The notes beneath the pieces were generated by a model that saw nothing but the letters and a program-made list of their open reading frames with translations, made no database searches and had not been told where the DNA came from. This document shows, piece after piece, positions 50,977 through 63,689 of a stretch of 64,000 nt of DNA. A program made the translations under genes and the position numbers. Every line of letters starts with the position of its first letter. Position 1 is the first letter of the stretch. The stretch comes from Patiria miniata. Taxonomy: Eukaryota; Echinodermata; Asteroidea; Valvatida; Asterinidae. The stretch is taken from positions 28,592,129 through 28,656,128 of the forward strand of contig NW_024037059.1 in NCBI RefSeq assembly GCF_015706575.1. The letters are read 5' to 3'.

Positions 50977-51926
50977 CCTGTCATTAGTACTTGACATGGG
51001 GCTTGATGCCCCTCGTGAGTTGAGGTACAAAGACAATGTCACAGGGATCCTGTAGAGTAATTGGTTTAAGAGGATTCAAAAAGATTCCTGCCAGAAATGA
51101 TTACGGGATTGGGAATCAGACTAAATTGTCGAAGAACGGAAGCATGGTAAGCTGTCATCATTCACACAGCAGCAACACCAAGAATGAAGGTTCTCCACTC
51201 TGTGGAACCCCACCCATTAATGGCCCCCCCCCCCCTTAAAAATTATACTGTGATAGTAGTATGCAAATGAAGAAAATCTTAGTTACACAATTAAGGGTTC
51301 TATTGAGGAATGTTTTACTCGTCAGTCAGTTTGCTAGCAAATAGAGTTCCACATTATTTTAAAGAATTTCAATATTGGGTTTTGCCCTTTACCAACGTTT
51401 TTAAAAAACGCTGTATACTCAAAATTCCATTTTATGAATAGTTTGAGGAATTTGTTTAGGAGGCGGGTATTGTTAATGAAATAATGTGATTTGGGACACC
51501 AGTATGCCCCGTTTGAGTCATGACAACAATAGCTCAGTTCTCTTTTTTGAGTTATTGTGACTCGTCAGTGTGTTGCCTAAAGTGGAATTCAAAATCACCG
51601 CAACAATCTTGCAGGACAAGCATGTATGTGCAGGCTTCTCAGCACCCCCCCCCCCAAAAAAAACCAGTGACTGTGTTGTACTTAAGTCTTCATTAAACAC
51701 AAACCAAAGTGACTGCACCCTTTATCTGAAATATTAGCATCCTTAAAAAAAGTCTGCTTTATTAAGAATCTTGATAACTGTATTTCACTGATATAACAAT
51801 CTTTTCAATAAAGCAAATCTTATATAGTGTATGTAGCATTTGCAAAATTTGCTCCTTTAAGTCTTAATCAAGTTCCAAGCTGGAAATGTAAAAAAAGAAA
51901 ATTTAATTCAAATATTTCTAGTTTAA

Positions 51927-52224
51927 CCCTCCTGCTGTTTGAAAAGTCAGAGACAGTCACAAAATAAATCCTCTTCTCCTGCCATGCCTTTTACAGAGGC
52001 TAGTCACCAACAGTCGGATCATATTTCAAGCAAGCACATGTGATGAGTCAAATCCAGTCAACTGACAAAAGCAAGTGATAGGCACAGCTGGCTCATCAAT
52101 CACCTACAGTCAAATCAAAGCTGTATCAAGTTACATAAACTGTCACAGCTCTTAACTGTTGCCAACAGTCACTTGATTGATTTTGACTGAAAGGACAACT
52201 TGGCACAATGTATGCATAGAAGGG
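51927..52224. mobile_element. 298-bp TTAA-flanked MITE (piggyBac-like)
   Basis: TTAA at 51923-51926 and 52225-52228, with CCCTCCTGCTG... at one end and ...ATAGAAGGG at the other. CCCT ends with TTAA duplication are the piggyBac pattern. A second, worn copy lies reversed at 11626-11943. Confidence 0.82.
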
Positions 52225-53112
52225 TTAAACATGTAAATAGCTGTTTATGTATAATCTGTAGTATTTAAGGTAGGAAATGTAATACTCAGGCTCAACCTGA
52301 TCGTCAAAATCTGCACCATTAATGAAAATAATTTTATTTTACGTCTGTAAATATAGCTGTATATATGTTGTCGAGCAGCATTTTGTAATTGCATGAGGTA
52401 ACTTGAAAGAGGTCTACACCAACCTCAGATATCGAAAAACGAGTTCATTTGGGAATTCTTATGTACATGGGGAATAGATGTCAGCAAGTCATCGTTAGTA
52501 GTTTCTCAACATCATGAAATGCTACTACATTGTATTATAAAAAATAAATATCCGTGTATATTCTCATTTTACCAACGCTCGTATTAAGTGCACACATAGG
52601 TCGGGACTGGCGAAATATGCTCGTCTTAACCGGAATCTCGTCCTACACGAGCTCGCAATAACGAGAGTCAACTGTGTACGCATCTTTTGCTTGTTACTTT
52701 GCCCATGTTAAACAGTTTATGTCAACACTTTTAAAAGACTCATGAATATACCGTGGAGAAGAGGACCGTTTGCTAAAAGTTGGCATCACATGCAATTTTG
52801 TAAACAAACGTGACATGGCGTGCATAATACATGTAATTTGAAACCAACTGTGTTAGATAAAACATCAGTGTCCATACGGTTGTTTTCTGTAGGGTTTGGT
52901 AGAAAGAATGAATAAGCTTTAATAGTCTTAATTTTTTTCACAAAGCTGAAGTTGGTGATTCTGATAATGTATGTACATGTAGATGTAGCTTGTATAAATA
53001 TACTTATTTATTCCAAAATATGGTGCGAATGTTTTTATTTAAAGATTTACGTGTTGTAAATATACATCAGTTTGGTCTTTGTTAGCCCACACATCAAGAA
53101 AATGCATGACTC

Positions 53113-53118
53113 TTTATT
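53113..53118 (-). terminator. Polyadenylation signal of the Ig-domain gene
   Basis: AATAAA on the minus strand (TTTATT as written), 98 bases downstream of the stop of the three-Ig-domain gene. It is well placed for 3' end formation. Confidence 0.5.
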
Positions 53119-53215
53119 CGTAGTCATTTTTACACAACTTCTCTTCATGCTTATTCGCTCTATTATTTCATTGTTGGATGACGGGTTTTTTTTCCTCCAA
53201 GTACAAGCAGGAATG

Positions 53216-54825
53216 TCACACCGTTGTAACCCTGTAGACCTTCCAGGACCGCTTAGCTTGCTTGGGCGCCACTCCGTTTACTGTTGTATCTGAAGACAGT
53301 TTCTGGGTATCACTGTCGTGTCTTAACTGACGATGCCAAACGAGTAAAGCAACCATGAGAATGAGCAGTAAGAACAGAAACGCCAGGGGTATTGCGAACA
53401 CAGAGGGCGCCGTTCCAAGCTGCTGTTCGGAATGAGCTTGTTGCCTAGCAGCCGGTGTCACGGTTACCTGCTGTTTGGAGATGACCACAAGCCCACTCGC
53501 TCGCCCCGTGAGGCCAGCGGAGAGCATTACCTCACATGACACAACAGTCTGTCCTAGTTTCGAAATTTTCTCCAATGTCAAAACTGATCCCGTGGCGGTA
53601 TTTGTGACTTTAATGGAAGGGTAGATTTGTGAGTTAACTGCGTGGGTAGGAGATCCATCTAAAAACCATTGGTATGATGATATCTCAGGGAGGCCGCTAC
53701 CTGTGCAGGTGAACTCAATGTTCCCTCCTTCGATGATGTTGAGCACGTCTGGCGTCACTTTTGCAGTTGGGGGAACGGCCATGGGTCGTACACTACAGAT
53801 AACAGGGGTTTGACTTGCTGGGCTGATAGCCTGACACTCAAACCATCTCCCGTTGTCTTCAGCTTGAAGCTCATGGTAGTAAACACTGCGATTTACCGTA
53901 TTGGGGTTCCGCTCGTCTGCGCGCCAGGTTAACTCCGGTGTCGGCACGCCAACCGTATCCGCGCATGTCAGCTCCACAGTCGCACCGATTGTAGGGCTTC
54001 CGTACGCAGTCGCATTGGGATCCAGGTTCGTGAAGGAACACGTTGGTGTGGGCGGTATCCATACGGTGAGCCGTACGGGCGTGTACTCCGGGATCGTATA
54101 ATATATGACTGACCCGCTTACGGTGATCTGATACATGCAGGCAACACTGCCCGCATCCGATGGCTGGATGTTTGCGATGTGTAGTACGGTAGTGTGGATT
54201 GGTCCATTCACACTATACCTGAAAATGAGGATAGTTTGGAAATTGTTAATTGGCACATTTGGGAAGTTACGAACCAGTATGGCCCAGGGGCGGAACCAAC
54301 TTGGCTAAAGGGACAGGGTGTCAGCTTTCAAGGAGGGCTGGCGGGCCTGTGTTTTTTTCTGCATGAATTTCTTATTTTTTGCTGCCCAATTATAGATCCG
54401 TCATTGTATATAGCCTATATCCAGGCGATTGCGCGTATACCTACCTATTGTTATGCATCTGTTGTTTAAAGACTTTTGAGATTGGTTGTCAAAAACCTGA
54501 CAGTTTTCAACACTTACCTTGTTGTGTAAGTTGCATGTTTCGCCGACTCGTCAAATTCGAGCATCGTAGCATTGTGTTCTGCCGAGAGGTGCACCGACTG
54601 CGGGGAGGCCGTGTCGTCCCACTGTAGTCTCCACGTCAAGACTTCATTCGCTGATTTGTCCGCCACGGAACAGGAGAACTCTGCATCCTGTCCCACCACG
54701 CCTGTCGTGTTGATGGGGCGCGTGACGGCTCGAATCGCCCCCACGCCATGGCTCTGCATCCAGGTTATCACAGGAAGCAAGAGCAACAACTGAAGGCAAC
54801 TTACTGTCCGAGTTGATAAAGCCAT
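53216..54825 (-). CDS. Three-Ig-domain single-pass membrane protein with C-terminal PDZ ligand
   Basis: Type I cell-surface protein of the immunoglobulin superfamily, probably an adhesion or recognition receptor of the nectin/CADM/Dscam-like style. No one-to-one orthologue is recognised. Two exons, 54825-54518 and 54218-53216, give 436 residues. Residues 1-30 are a signal peptide with a poly-Leu core. Ig1 is V-like (Cys52 to Cys130, with a WRLQW strand and a SDAGSVACMY strand F). Ig2 has Cys188-Cys231 (LTWRADE, EDNGRWFEC). Ig3 has Cys274-Cys331 (YQWFLDG). The transmembrane helix lies at about 375-397, then a basic-flanked tail of about 38 residues ending VTTV, a class I PDZ-binding C terminus. 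N-linked sequons include NTT, NAT (twice) and NRS. The intron splits Ig1. The start context is good (A at -3, G at +4). A minus-strand AATAAA lies 98 bases past the stop. Confidence 0.88.
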
Positions 54826-55870
54826 GCTCTTCGTCGTCTCGTTGTTGGAAGCTTAAAAAGATGCAGAGTATCTCCAACTAGAATGTAATGCGAGATGCTA
54901 GAAGTGGAACAGCGTACCATGATGATACCACTGGAAGACCCGCCCACTCTGAACCTGTGAACCTCTGCACATGACACTGCGCGTGAAAGACGAAAGTACA
55001 GCTTTGGTATCAAGTCAACGCTCTCAGTGCACGGTTGACCTATAGACGCTCAAAACTCTGACAGTACCTAGAACTGGTTTACATTGTCAGCGAACCTTAA
55101 AGGCATGCACAAGAAGCACCAGCGTTGAAATTTAAATCCAGGCTCTATCAAGTTAGATGCTGATCCATGCACATTTTGTTGCCGAGGATTCGTCATTCAT
55201 GTTGTGTAGTCTTTTGCAGAGATCCAATTATAATATGCTGAGCAAAGGAGCATGAACGCGTGTGGTACCCTTATTGCAGTATGCCTGTACCACCACTTTA
55301 AATTTGAATTGTGCGTGCAGTTCTCGTGCCAGTTTTACTCACTTTTGTCATCAGTCTTAACTCTTTGCGAAACGGAATGCAACACTGAACTGCACAAGGC
55401 AATAGAATGGAGGTCATGGGTGTACCAGTATTTTTATATTGACTAAACCGAACAAAACCTGTCAAAAACATGATGTAAAGTGCCTTGATAACTGATTGGT
55501 GTCAGAATAGCCCGCTGTCTGGCTGAGTCGTCCTGGTCGAACGACTTTCCATTGACCCAACTCGCTACTTTGTTTACCTTACAAAGCACCGTTTGTGTAT
55601 TTTTGTTGCACGCTTCTTCAAGGGTTTCTTTCATAGTTGGCATACTTTTTAAAAAGTGCGTTCGAAAGGCAAAATAAACCCGTTCAACAGTTCAAGGTTT
55701 GTTCACTACCACTTGTCAAAAAAGCGAATAGATGAGCTAGCTTCATGCACATGTACATGCGTAAGTTGTCACTGCATTGAGTATTCAGGACTTGATACTT
55801 GGTAAAAAGACTTCTTTTACTTGGCCGAGATGTTGAAACTTCGTGAGTCTGTGAGATGAATTTTTCATAG

Positions 55871-56420
55871 GAACACATTTTGTGCAACTTTCTACTCCTT
55901 TTAAATGTATGAAAACTATTTGAAATCCCTTTCTGGTTAATTTGATTGAAGAGTGCACTTCTTTAAACATTGGAAAACAAATTCATGCTTTTTTCTGGAC
56001 AACTGAGGGTGCTGTTGATGTGATGTCATTCCAGGAAGACGCTGTTCAGCTTAGGGGTATTCTGTTTTTAAATTTTGAGACCAAAATTTGCTCATTGAAC
56101 ACATCTGTGAGAAAGAGTTGCTCATCGGTTTACTGTCATGTACTGACACAATGAATCACCAACAACAAAAAATATTACGACAGGAAAATATCCAAATAAT
56201 TTTTTTAAAAATTGTTTTGTGCTGGAATAGGTGTAATGTTGAGGTTTCTGCCTGGAATGACATCACACTGTTGCTCATAGACATGGAAATTCGCATGAGC
56301 ATAAGAACCAAAAAGGCACCCTCTAAAATGGCCAAAAAAAAATAATAATAAGGTTAAATGGGACTTAAATGCGCATTTTGAAGGATTGCATTAAAAAATT
56401 ACATTGCATGGTCCTTTAAG
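55871..56420 (-). mobile_element. MITE family D, reversed
   Basis: Contains TTTGTGCAACTTTCTACTCC, GAGTGCACTTCTTTAAAC, GATGTGATGTCATTCCAGG and the end TTGCATGGTCCTTTAA, in the reverse order of the 12331 copy. Intergenic between the Ig gene and the secreted-protein gene. Confidence 0.75.
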
Positions 56421-56879
56421 CCAGTCCTGGTCTACTTCACAAATAACAGTCGCTGCGATTGGTCGAAAGAGGACGCTATAGGCTGGCCCTCTGGGACCAG
56501 CACACAGATCCTATAAAATGTAAAATTGGCTCATTTATTGACTCAGTTTCTTGCAAAAGCGGACTTTTTAATAAGAAAGCACCGTGAAAGAATTGTAAAC
56601 ATTTGCCAGACTTGGAATTCTAATCCCTTGGGAGGTATTAAATGTTATACATGAACGAAACCAACCTGCCAGATGACAGAAAATGAGCATAAATCAAACA
56701 TTCTGGCTCAGTGTTTCTCCGTGGGGGCGTTCAAGATTAACCTATATACACTCTAGCAGGCTTTATCGCAAAATACCATGCAAGTTTATGGAATGTGATG
56801 ATATAAATACAGTTGTTGTGTATACAAATCCTTAGAATCATTTCTCAGTTGGTAGAGGAGAAACAAGGTTTATCATATT

Positions 56880-57575
56880 CAGTTTGGACTTTATTTTGTG
56901 TATATTGGAAACAAAGCTTTCCGATCATAAGACACTCCCTCCCCCGATTTAAGCTCCGCCTTTAAAAAAAAGTATTCGTAGTCTCCCCTCGCATGACAAA
57001 CATGCATTAAAAGAAGACAAACTCCACACAGTTTCATAGACTGTGGTGATTGCCGTGCTTACAAATGCTAAGATAACCATGTCTCATTTTGGTAAAAGAG
57101 GAACAAATTGTAGGTCTTCGAATTGTTACTTGCTTGTAGTGCCTAAACTAACAAAACATGGTGAACCGTTCATTTTCTCATGCTGGATGTTATGGATCAA
57201 ACTTCCTCAACATATTGCTACCTCCCAAGAGTTTAAATGTGCTCTGAAGACCCGCTTATTTCTAGCAGCATTTCATTAGCTCGTCCATTTTGATTTGTTT
57301 CTCATGTTGTACTGCTGTTTTATAGTTCTCCTTAGTGTGAATCTTATTGTTCCCTCCGGTTTTTGTTGTATTAGTTATTGTTCCTTCTGCGCCATGAGCA
57401 TCTAATTAAGGCGGATCTGGCGCACCGTAAATGTTCTGTCCTCGATATTCACTTATAGTTTGGACATTTGTGTACATTTGGAAACACTACAGCTTTCCCA
57501 CGAAGTTAAGAACCGTCCCACATTTAAGCCCGCCACTGAAAAATGTAAGGTTTTTAGTCTCCCTATGCGTGACAA
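56880..57575. repeat. Diverged direct repeats around the LINE fragment
   Basis: About 115 bases at 56880-57000 (AGTTTGGACTTTATTTTGTG ... GTAGTCTCCC..GCATGACAA) recur at 57458-57575 (AGTTTGGACATTTGTGTACA ... TTAGTCTCCC..GCGTGACAA). They lie either side of the LINE tail. They are too long and too diverged to be a simple target duplication. Confidence 0.6.
57000..57440 (+). mobile_element. 3' fragment of a CR1/L2-type LINE
   Basis: The reading frame around 57080-57279 ends LVVPKLTKHGE..F.FSC..LW.KLPQHI.TS..FK.ALKTRLFLAAFH. This is the usual C terminus of CR1/L2-clade reverse transcriptases (VPRLWNSLP...FKSALKTYLF pattern). About 150 bases later comes GGATCTGGCGCACCGTAAAT, matching the usual end of such LINEs. 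Only this 5'-truncated tail is present. Confidence 0.7.
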
Positions 57576-57866
57576 TTTTGCTGTAGATAAAACAAACTTG
57601 ATCGTCATTCGGCAGTCGGCATCTAACGGTCATCTATCAGCTTCCCATGACGACACCATAACACAATTCAGGTCGAGCATATAATTGGGGGTATTTTTAA
57701 GTGATGATTCACGCACATTTCCCGTGCGTTGCCTGACAAGAAGTTTATGCATTTAAAAGATGCTCCTCGCCGGATTGCGTTGCTTAGTGCTGTCCGAGGC
57801 ATTGAACTTTCAAGGCAGTGATCATCCTATTAAGGACAAGTTACGCTGCCTGAATATTTGTGCAAC

Positions 57867-59589
57867 ATGAATCGGTCTGTTGTATTGACTGCGTTGTTGT
57901 TGGTGTTTGTTTACGGCGTACATGGATGTAGGCGGTCGGGCACCACCGGTAGCAGCATACCACCGAAAGGCCAAGAACCCACGCAAGGTAAGAACAATGA
58001 ATTACAATGTATTAAGAGTCAAACTTATTTAGTGGGTCATTAGTTTGTCAACGGTCGTAAATCTCGCAGTGACGTCACCAACGTCTGGAACTGCAACACC
58101 TCTGGGGGAAGGATCGTCGACTATAGTTCTAACTGCCATTTTGTGACATAACTGGGAACAATGCCAAGTTGAATTTTTCATGAAGCCATGTTTATCAATG
58201 CACCTTTCAGACTGATCTTTATGTTAAAGTAAGTGAAAGTTTGATGGTTTCAAGGCAAATATCAGAAACCTGAACTATGTCACAATTTAGGCCTATATTG
58301 CTCTTCACTAACGAAACGACGTACAAAAATCGCAAACTTTTATCTCGACTCGGCCTACTTTACTAGAGCAGACTAATAAGATATTACAATCCGTGAATCT
58401 TTCCTCACATTTTCATTTAAATTTTAGATCCCATTTCTGATGTCTGGTTGGGTCGACTCCCTTTCGTAAACTACATGTGTGGTTGGCCTAATGACACCAT
58501 GCGAGTTGGTATCGTTCGTCGGCAGGTCATCGACCCCTTCAAGTTTCTCCCCAGCAATCTGGAACCGGTTCATACGATGGTAATACCATAGAGAGCATAC
58601 AAGGATCCATTTTTCCGTTTCTCGGTGGTAACAGAATTTGAATGTAAATCATATAATGGTCAAGTGATGTGTTAGGCTTTAGGTAGGCCTTAGCCCTATA
58701 TAACATGATTAATACTGTGAGAGGTTTGAGGTCTACATGTTTTCGAAATACCAAGATGGTCATTTTCGGGGTTTCTCTGCTTTCAAAAGGGTGACATATC
58801 TAATGTCCTTTTGTATACGAAAGGGAAAAGTTAGGTAAAGAGGGAGCAAAATGATTAAGGGAATTGGGTGTTCTCTTTAATTGGAAGGGGAGCCAGGTTG
58901 GCGCAGTGGTTCCTCGCCTTCCACCGCTATGACCAAGGTTCGATTCCTGCCTTGGTCCACATGTGGATTGGGGTCCAGTCCCACCTGATACCGTGGGTTT
59001 TTCCCAAAATATTCTGCTAAGGTTTTCCTCCCACATCTAAAACTGTAGTTTCTTCTCATTGTCTCTTCTTCTCGGGTTTCTAAAGGCTTTCGAGCTACAG
59101 TGCCTGTGGCATTTTTTAGGAATCCTTGGTTTCATTACCAGAAATAAATGCATATTATAAAATGAAATCAATAAGACTATTCTAAGAAATAAAAAAGCAA
59201 ACAAACAAAACCCAACATTCTTGTGTATGTTTTTCTATATCCTCTATTTTTGACTTAAAGGGTGATGTTTCAATTCATGAGATGGAAGGTGATGTTTCTG
59301 TTTCTTTCTGGGGGTTTTTCTTAAGGTGTATTTCCGAGGAGACGTGTACGAGTGGGGAGCCGGTTTGTTGCGATCCTACGACCGGGGCACCCTGGGTCGT
59401 GATCCCCACGGCTGCCCAGCCCAGTGGATGCTGCACGGACAGAGTAACTGCTCAGCCACGGAGATCAAACAGGTGGCCGCGAGCTACCTGCCTCGTTACG
59501 GACCTTACAGCCTGCTGAGTAATAACTGCCATAACTTCTCGGAGAGATTAGCTGAGAAGTTGCTGAGGGGAGAGTGTAGTCCTTTTTGA
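57867..59589 (+). CDS. Small secreted protein with PPPDE/DeSI-like His...Cys arrangement
   Basis: Three exons, 57867-57987, 58428-58579 and 59326-59589, close in phase to 178 residues. Residues 1-20 are a clear signal peptide (MNRSVVLTALLLVFVYGVHG), then a linker rich in Gly, Ser and Pro. The core shows VHTMVYFRGDVYEWG (His89) and, 69 residues later, YSLLSNNCHNFSERLAEKLL (Cys158). This order, His before a beta hairpin and then NNCxNFS on a helix, is the hallmark of permuted papain-fold (PPPDE/DeSI) peptidases and is similar in outline to LRAT/NlpC proteins. Known DeSI enzymes are intracellular deSUMOylases or thioesterases, so a signal-peptide form with additional cysteines (21, 58, 121, 132, 174) is unusual. 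Substrate is unknown. A tRNA-headed SINE sits in intron 2. The gene model is well supported by phases and AG/GT sites; the family assignment is moderate. Confidence 0.78.
58887..59160 (+). mobile_element. tRNA-headed SINE, family A
   Basis: Copy of the family at 9256 and 63690. It has the head GGGGAGCCAGGTTGGCGCAG, B box AAGGTTCGATTCC, the GGTTTTCCTCCCACATCT body and an A-rich end at AATAAATGCATATT. In intron 2 of the secreted PPPDE-like gene. Confidence 0.85.
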
Positions 59590-59668
59590 AGACACCCGAG
59601 AGACAAGCAAGTGTGAAGAACTGAGTAACAAGGAAGAAACTACATAAACAAAAAAAGGATGAGACTTA

Positions 59669-60145
59669 CAGGGTGGTCCATAAAGACGTTTACACTTTTT
59701 CAGTTGCAGATTTCATGGAATCGGGGAGGCATATTAAAATTGTTTCAAGATACATGTATTTCTAAACTACAGCATGCATCTTCGTGATGGTATAATTACG
59801 GTGAAAACGGCACTGAAAATAAAGCCTAATTTAAGAAATGGCAATATTGTTTAAAGAAAGATGGTCAAAAATTCACACGGTCAACACAATAGCACTGCAC
59901 ACACAATTAAAAGAACTGCGCAATAATTGTAATTAGGTCTACATGACTGCCATAGACGTGGGCAAACTAGTTTTTGACCATTTTTCTGCAAGTGGCCGCT
60001 ATTTCTTAACTTGATTTAATTTCAGCTCCGTTTTCACCATATATGACCAAGATCTTGCAGTTTAGGAATATCTTAAAACAATTTCAACATATCTTTTCAA
60101 TTTTGAGGAATCTGCCTCTAAAAAAGTCTTTTTTGGACCACCCTG
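59669..60145. mobile_element. 477-bp Tc1/mariner-type MITE
   Basis: Ends CAGGGTGGTCCATAAAGAC and its mirror (GGACCACCCTG) with TA on both sides. The CAGGGTGGTCC terminus is a known mariner-type end. It starts 79 bases after the secreted-protein stop codon, so it may supply part of that gene's 3' UTR and a poly(A) signal (AATAAA near 59818). Confidence 0.87.
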
Positions 60146-63100
60146 TAGAACTTTTCGCAGATTTAGAAAGGCTCACAAAGATGCATCTAAAAACAAGAAC
60201 AAACTTTAGTGCAAAACTTTTGTTACTAGTGAAGGGAGTACAAAAACTGGGGTTTTACGTTTCGTTTGAAATTGAAACGAAAATGTTTAATACTTAACCC
60301 TATTGGAGGACAGTTTGGACTGAGTTTATCCTAGGTAAAATCATTTTAAATGTCAAGCTGTTTCTAAACAACTTCTGTTACTAAAATAAGTTTGTTGACA
60401 GGATGTATTAAGCCTACTGATTCACACCGACCTATCTTGTTGGTGAACATTTTATTCAATAAACCAATTTACACACAAAATTGCTCTGCGGAAATAATAA
60501 ATAACGGCATGAGTCATGTTCTGTCAACTACTGAGTCAACCACTATACCGACGTAGAAGCTCTGTCTACACTCGTACTCCACAACTTTCTTCAAGTGCGC
60601 CCTCCCCGACAATCGATTGCTACAAAGTTTACGTTTACCATTTTGTTAAACGATATGAGGGCGCTCTACAGTTAAAACTGTCGGGGCTGAAAATTGCACT
60701 GGTGTCTTATGAAATTTGGACTCCTATGAAATCTAGTCTCTTTTTCCTTGTATGGAGTCTTACCCTCACACCTGGCCTGTCACTGTCCAAATTATCTTCA
60801 TTTAGGCATGCGCAATACAATGAAGGAGTCTGTATTTGTTAGAGACCAGATTTTCCACCACACCGGCAACGAGCACCCTGGGTTGGTAAAAACAGGTTTC
60901 TGCGAATGTGGGGAAAAAACGCACACATCTTCACTGCAGTAAGATAGATGTCTTTGCAACATAGGCCTAGTAATGGTAAACACATCCTTATTGTCTCGGA
61001 GAAGATTGTTTTGTGGCCTTCTTCGTGTTGTAATTGGGAGAGAATAACATTTGAAGTTTGAATTTCCTTGGAAAAAGCACTTTTTTAAATAAGAGTTTTA
61101 CTTAACAGGAACATCATACCATGGAGCTATAGCTCCATGATCATACCAACGGTACAGCGCCCCCAAGTTGTGAATGGTAATGATCAGTCGTTATGTTCCA
61201 CGACTGTTCCATCTTATTTTGAGCAATTACATTTTGGGACGTCATTCTATTTTGCGACCTCATCAAGATTCGTTTGGATTTTTTTTAGGGAATATGTCTT
61301 GATTGTCTATGGGCTATAGTAAGACAGTCATCATGTTTTTTAAAGCGAAATATCGTTATACAGCAATGACATGAATACATTAATGACTCATTGCAAACGT
61401 TAAACAGCCGCCGGCTACATTGACGTACAAGTACATGTCATGTATGCAGACGCGCAGCTGTGCAACGACTCTCCATCACGACTGTTTGCGGACCTCAAGA
61501 TAATCCCTCCACTAATTGCTCAATTTGTTTTATGAGAAAAATGTACATCGCTTCTGAGCGAGCACAAACAGGTGGTAGAGAGCGTGGGAAAACATTGCGG
61601 ACATGAAACATTGAACAATGAATGTGAAATTAATGGGAAGATGAGGATTTGTGGGCAACATTTCGATTAGTTTGGTTGGCATCTGCATGGCTTGTATCTC
61701 CGTAAGGTGTTATGTAATTTTCCCCCTGTCTTTAGCTTTTCCCACGTATATTAATTATTGAGACAAGATATGGACTTAATGAGTCTTAATGACCGTGTGA
61801 ACAGTACAGGAAGAATACGTACGTCGCTGTGGTGGAGGGAGACGTGCCCTATTTAGCCGAATGATGTCGGTCTGATATTGGATGAAGAAGGGCAGTGTTT
61901 AGAACTAAAATAAACAAACACGACAGACAAATTGTCCTGTAATGTATAGGTAGACCTGTACGTGCGATTACGGGTTTTTTTAATCTCGAAGATTGAACAT
62001 CATGGCAATCTTCCAGGGGTTGGGAGACGTATGCAAGTTAAGTGCATGCAGAGAGAAATGATTCTGAAATGGATGTGGAGATAATTTTTATGCTCGTATC
62101 GTGTTTTAGTGCGAGAGATCTCGGTTTAACATGGGGAGAATGTCTCAGACACTTGTACTCGATAACGCAGTATTTTGCAGCTGAAAGACTGGTTCCATTG
62201 AGGCATCAATCGCAATTTGAGAGTAAAGACCATTCTCCTGAGTTGTTACCATGGAAATAGAAGAAGAGCTATGTGCACGGAAATGAAAGGTCTTGAACAG
62301 TCGCGAGTATCATACAAGGGGTTGGGATGCCATATTTTGGGAAGTACAGACTGTGTGCCCTGTGACGTCATGCTGACGTCATGTTACGTGGCCTACATTT
62401 AACAGTATTATGTAAACAGTTTCAAGCCATTCACATTTTAAGAAATATATATATGCAGCGCAAAAGTGACCCGTTTGCTGAATTAAAGCTTGCATCACGT
62501 GACCACAACATCCAATTTTTGAAAACAAATATCACTTGGTCTATAAAAGAGTGTAACTCTTTCTAAAAATATGTTTTTAAGGGGTTAAGGGGGGAGTTGT
62601 TTAATCATAATTATAGGTGTCCCCCAATACTCTGTGCTATAAAAGCGTTAAACCTTGACAGAATAAATTGCCATTGTTTGGTCGCACACGGGGCAGGTTT
62701 TATGATAACAAATTGAGGCATGGGCCTTATTCACGAGTCGGCCATGATTGGATTGAGAGTGACGTAAAATCTTCATTTTTTAAACTTTTGTAGAGAAATG
62801 AAAGTAATGACGTTACAAATTAATACCAGACTCTGCTCTGATGAATAATTGAACATTTGTGATTAAACATACTCTAATGATTTAAGCCACATTTTAAAAA
62901 TAAATGAAAGCGAGTCTAGAGTGAATAAATAGTCTGGCACCATCCCATTCAACAGTTCACAATTTATGAAATACATTCAGGGAACACGACAACAATGGCC
63001 AACTTGAACATAAGGCCCTGGGGCTGGTTTTATGATAATTATTATGAAGACTTTTTTCTAATCATAAAAGTGTCAGTCTACGTGTCCATCCTAATGGAGT

Positions 63101-63689
63101 GACATAGGTCCATGAAGCGTGGGAAAACACATAGCCTCGCCGCGGATTAATTAGTGAATGCAGGTGTGTTCTGGCTGTAGATGAAGATTAAAGTGACTCA
63201 TTAATAATAGCTCCAGTAATATCACAGGATCCCCGGCTGCCCGTGAGACTCGTAAACACGGCGCGACTTATTATGATAGCAGGCTGAATTGCTGTATACT
63301 GCGTACCAGAACCAATGAAATATAGATGATGGAACATCTGTTTACTTGCGGCAAGGCAGCCAATGACAAAGAAATTAAACGAAGCTTTTCCAGTCGGGTT
63401 CTTGTACTCTGATACAATTGATATACGTAAAACATATTGCAACAATTTGGGCGGTAGTTTTGCCTGAATATGCTTGTGTATGTATTTCAGTGTGATACTA
63501 CCATTGCCAGTGTATCACCGTTTCGAACTTACCGGGGTGTTTGTTTGTTAGGGTGCTAGGTGTTTGTTTGTTTGCTTGTTTTGTATGTGTTATGTTTGCA
63601 ATATTCAAACTGCTACCATGGAGGAAACTATTCCTTTCACCATGCTGCTACAAGAAGGTTAATAAAAATAGGGGGACAACAATTAACCA
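60146..63689. other. Intergenic stretch, no gene seen
   Basis: Only short, non-conserved ORFs in all frames, and no splice-linked exon chain found. It contains the 20-bp palindrome at 61120 and is otherwise AT-rich, apparently single-copy within the window. Confidence 0.5.
61120..61139. repeat. 20-bp perfect palindrome
   Basis: CATGGAGCTATAGCTCCATG, with the short direct repeat ATCATACCA beside it. Function unknown. Confidence 0.8.
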
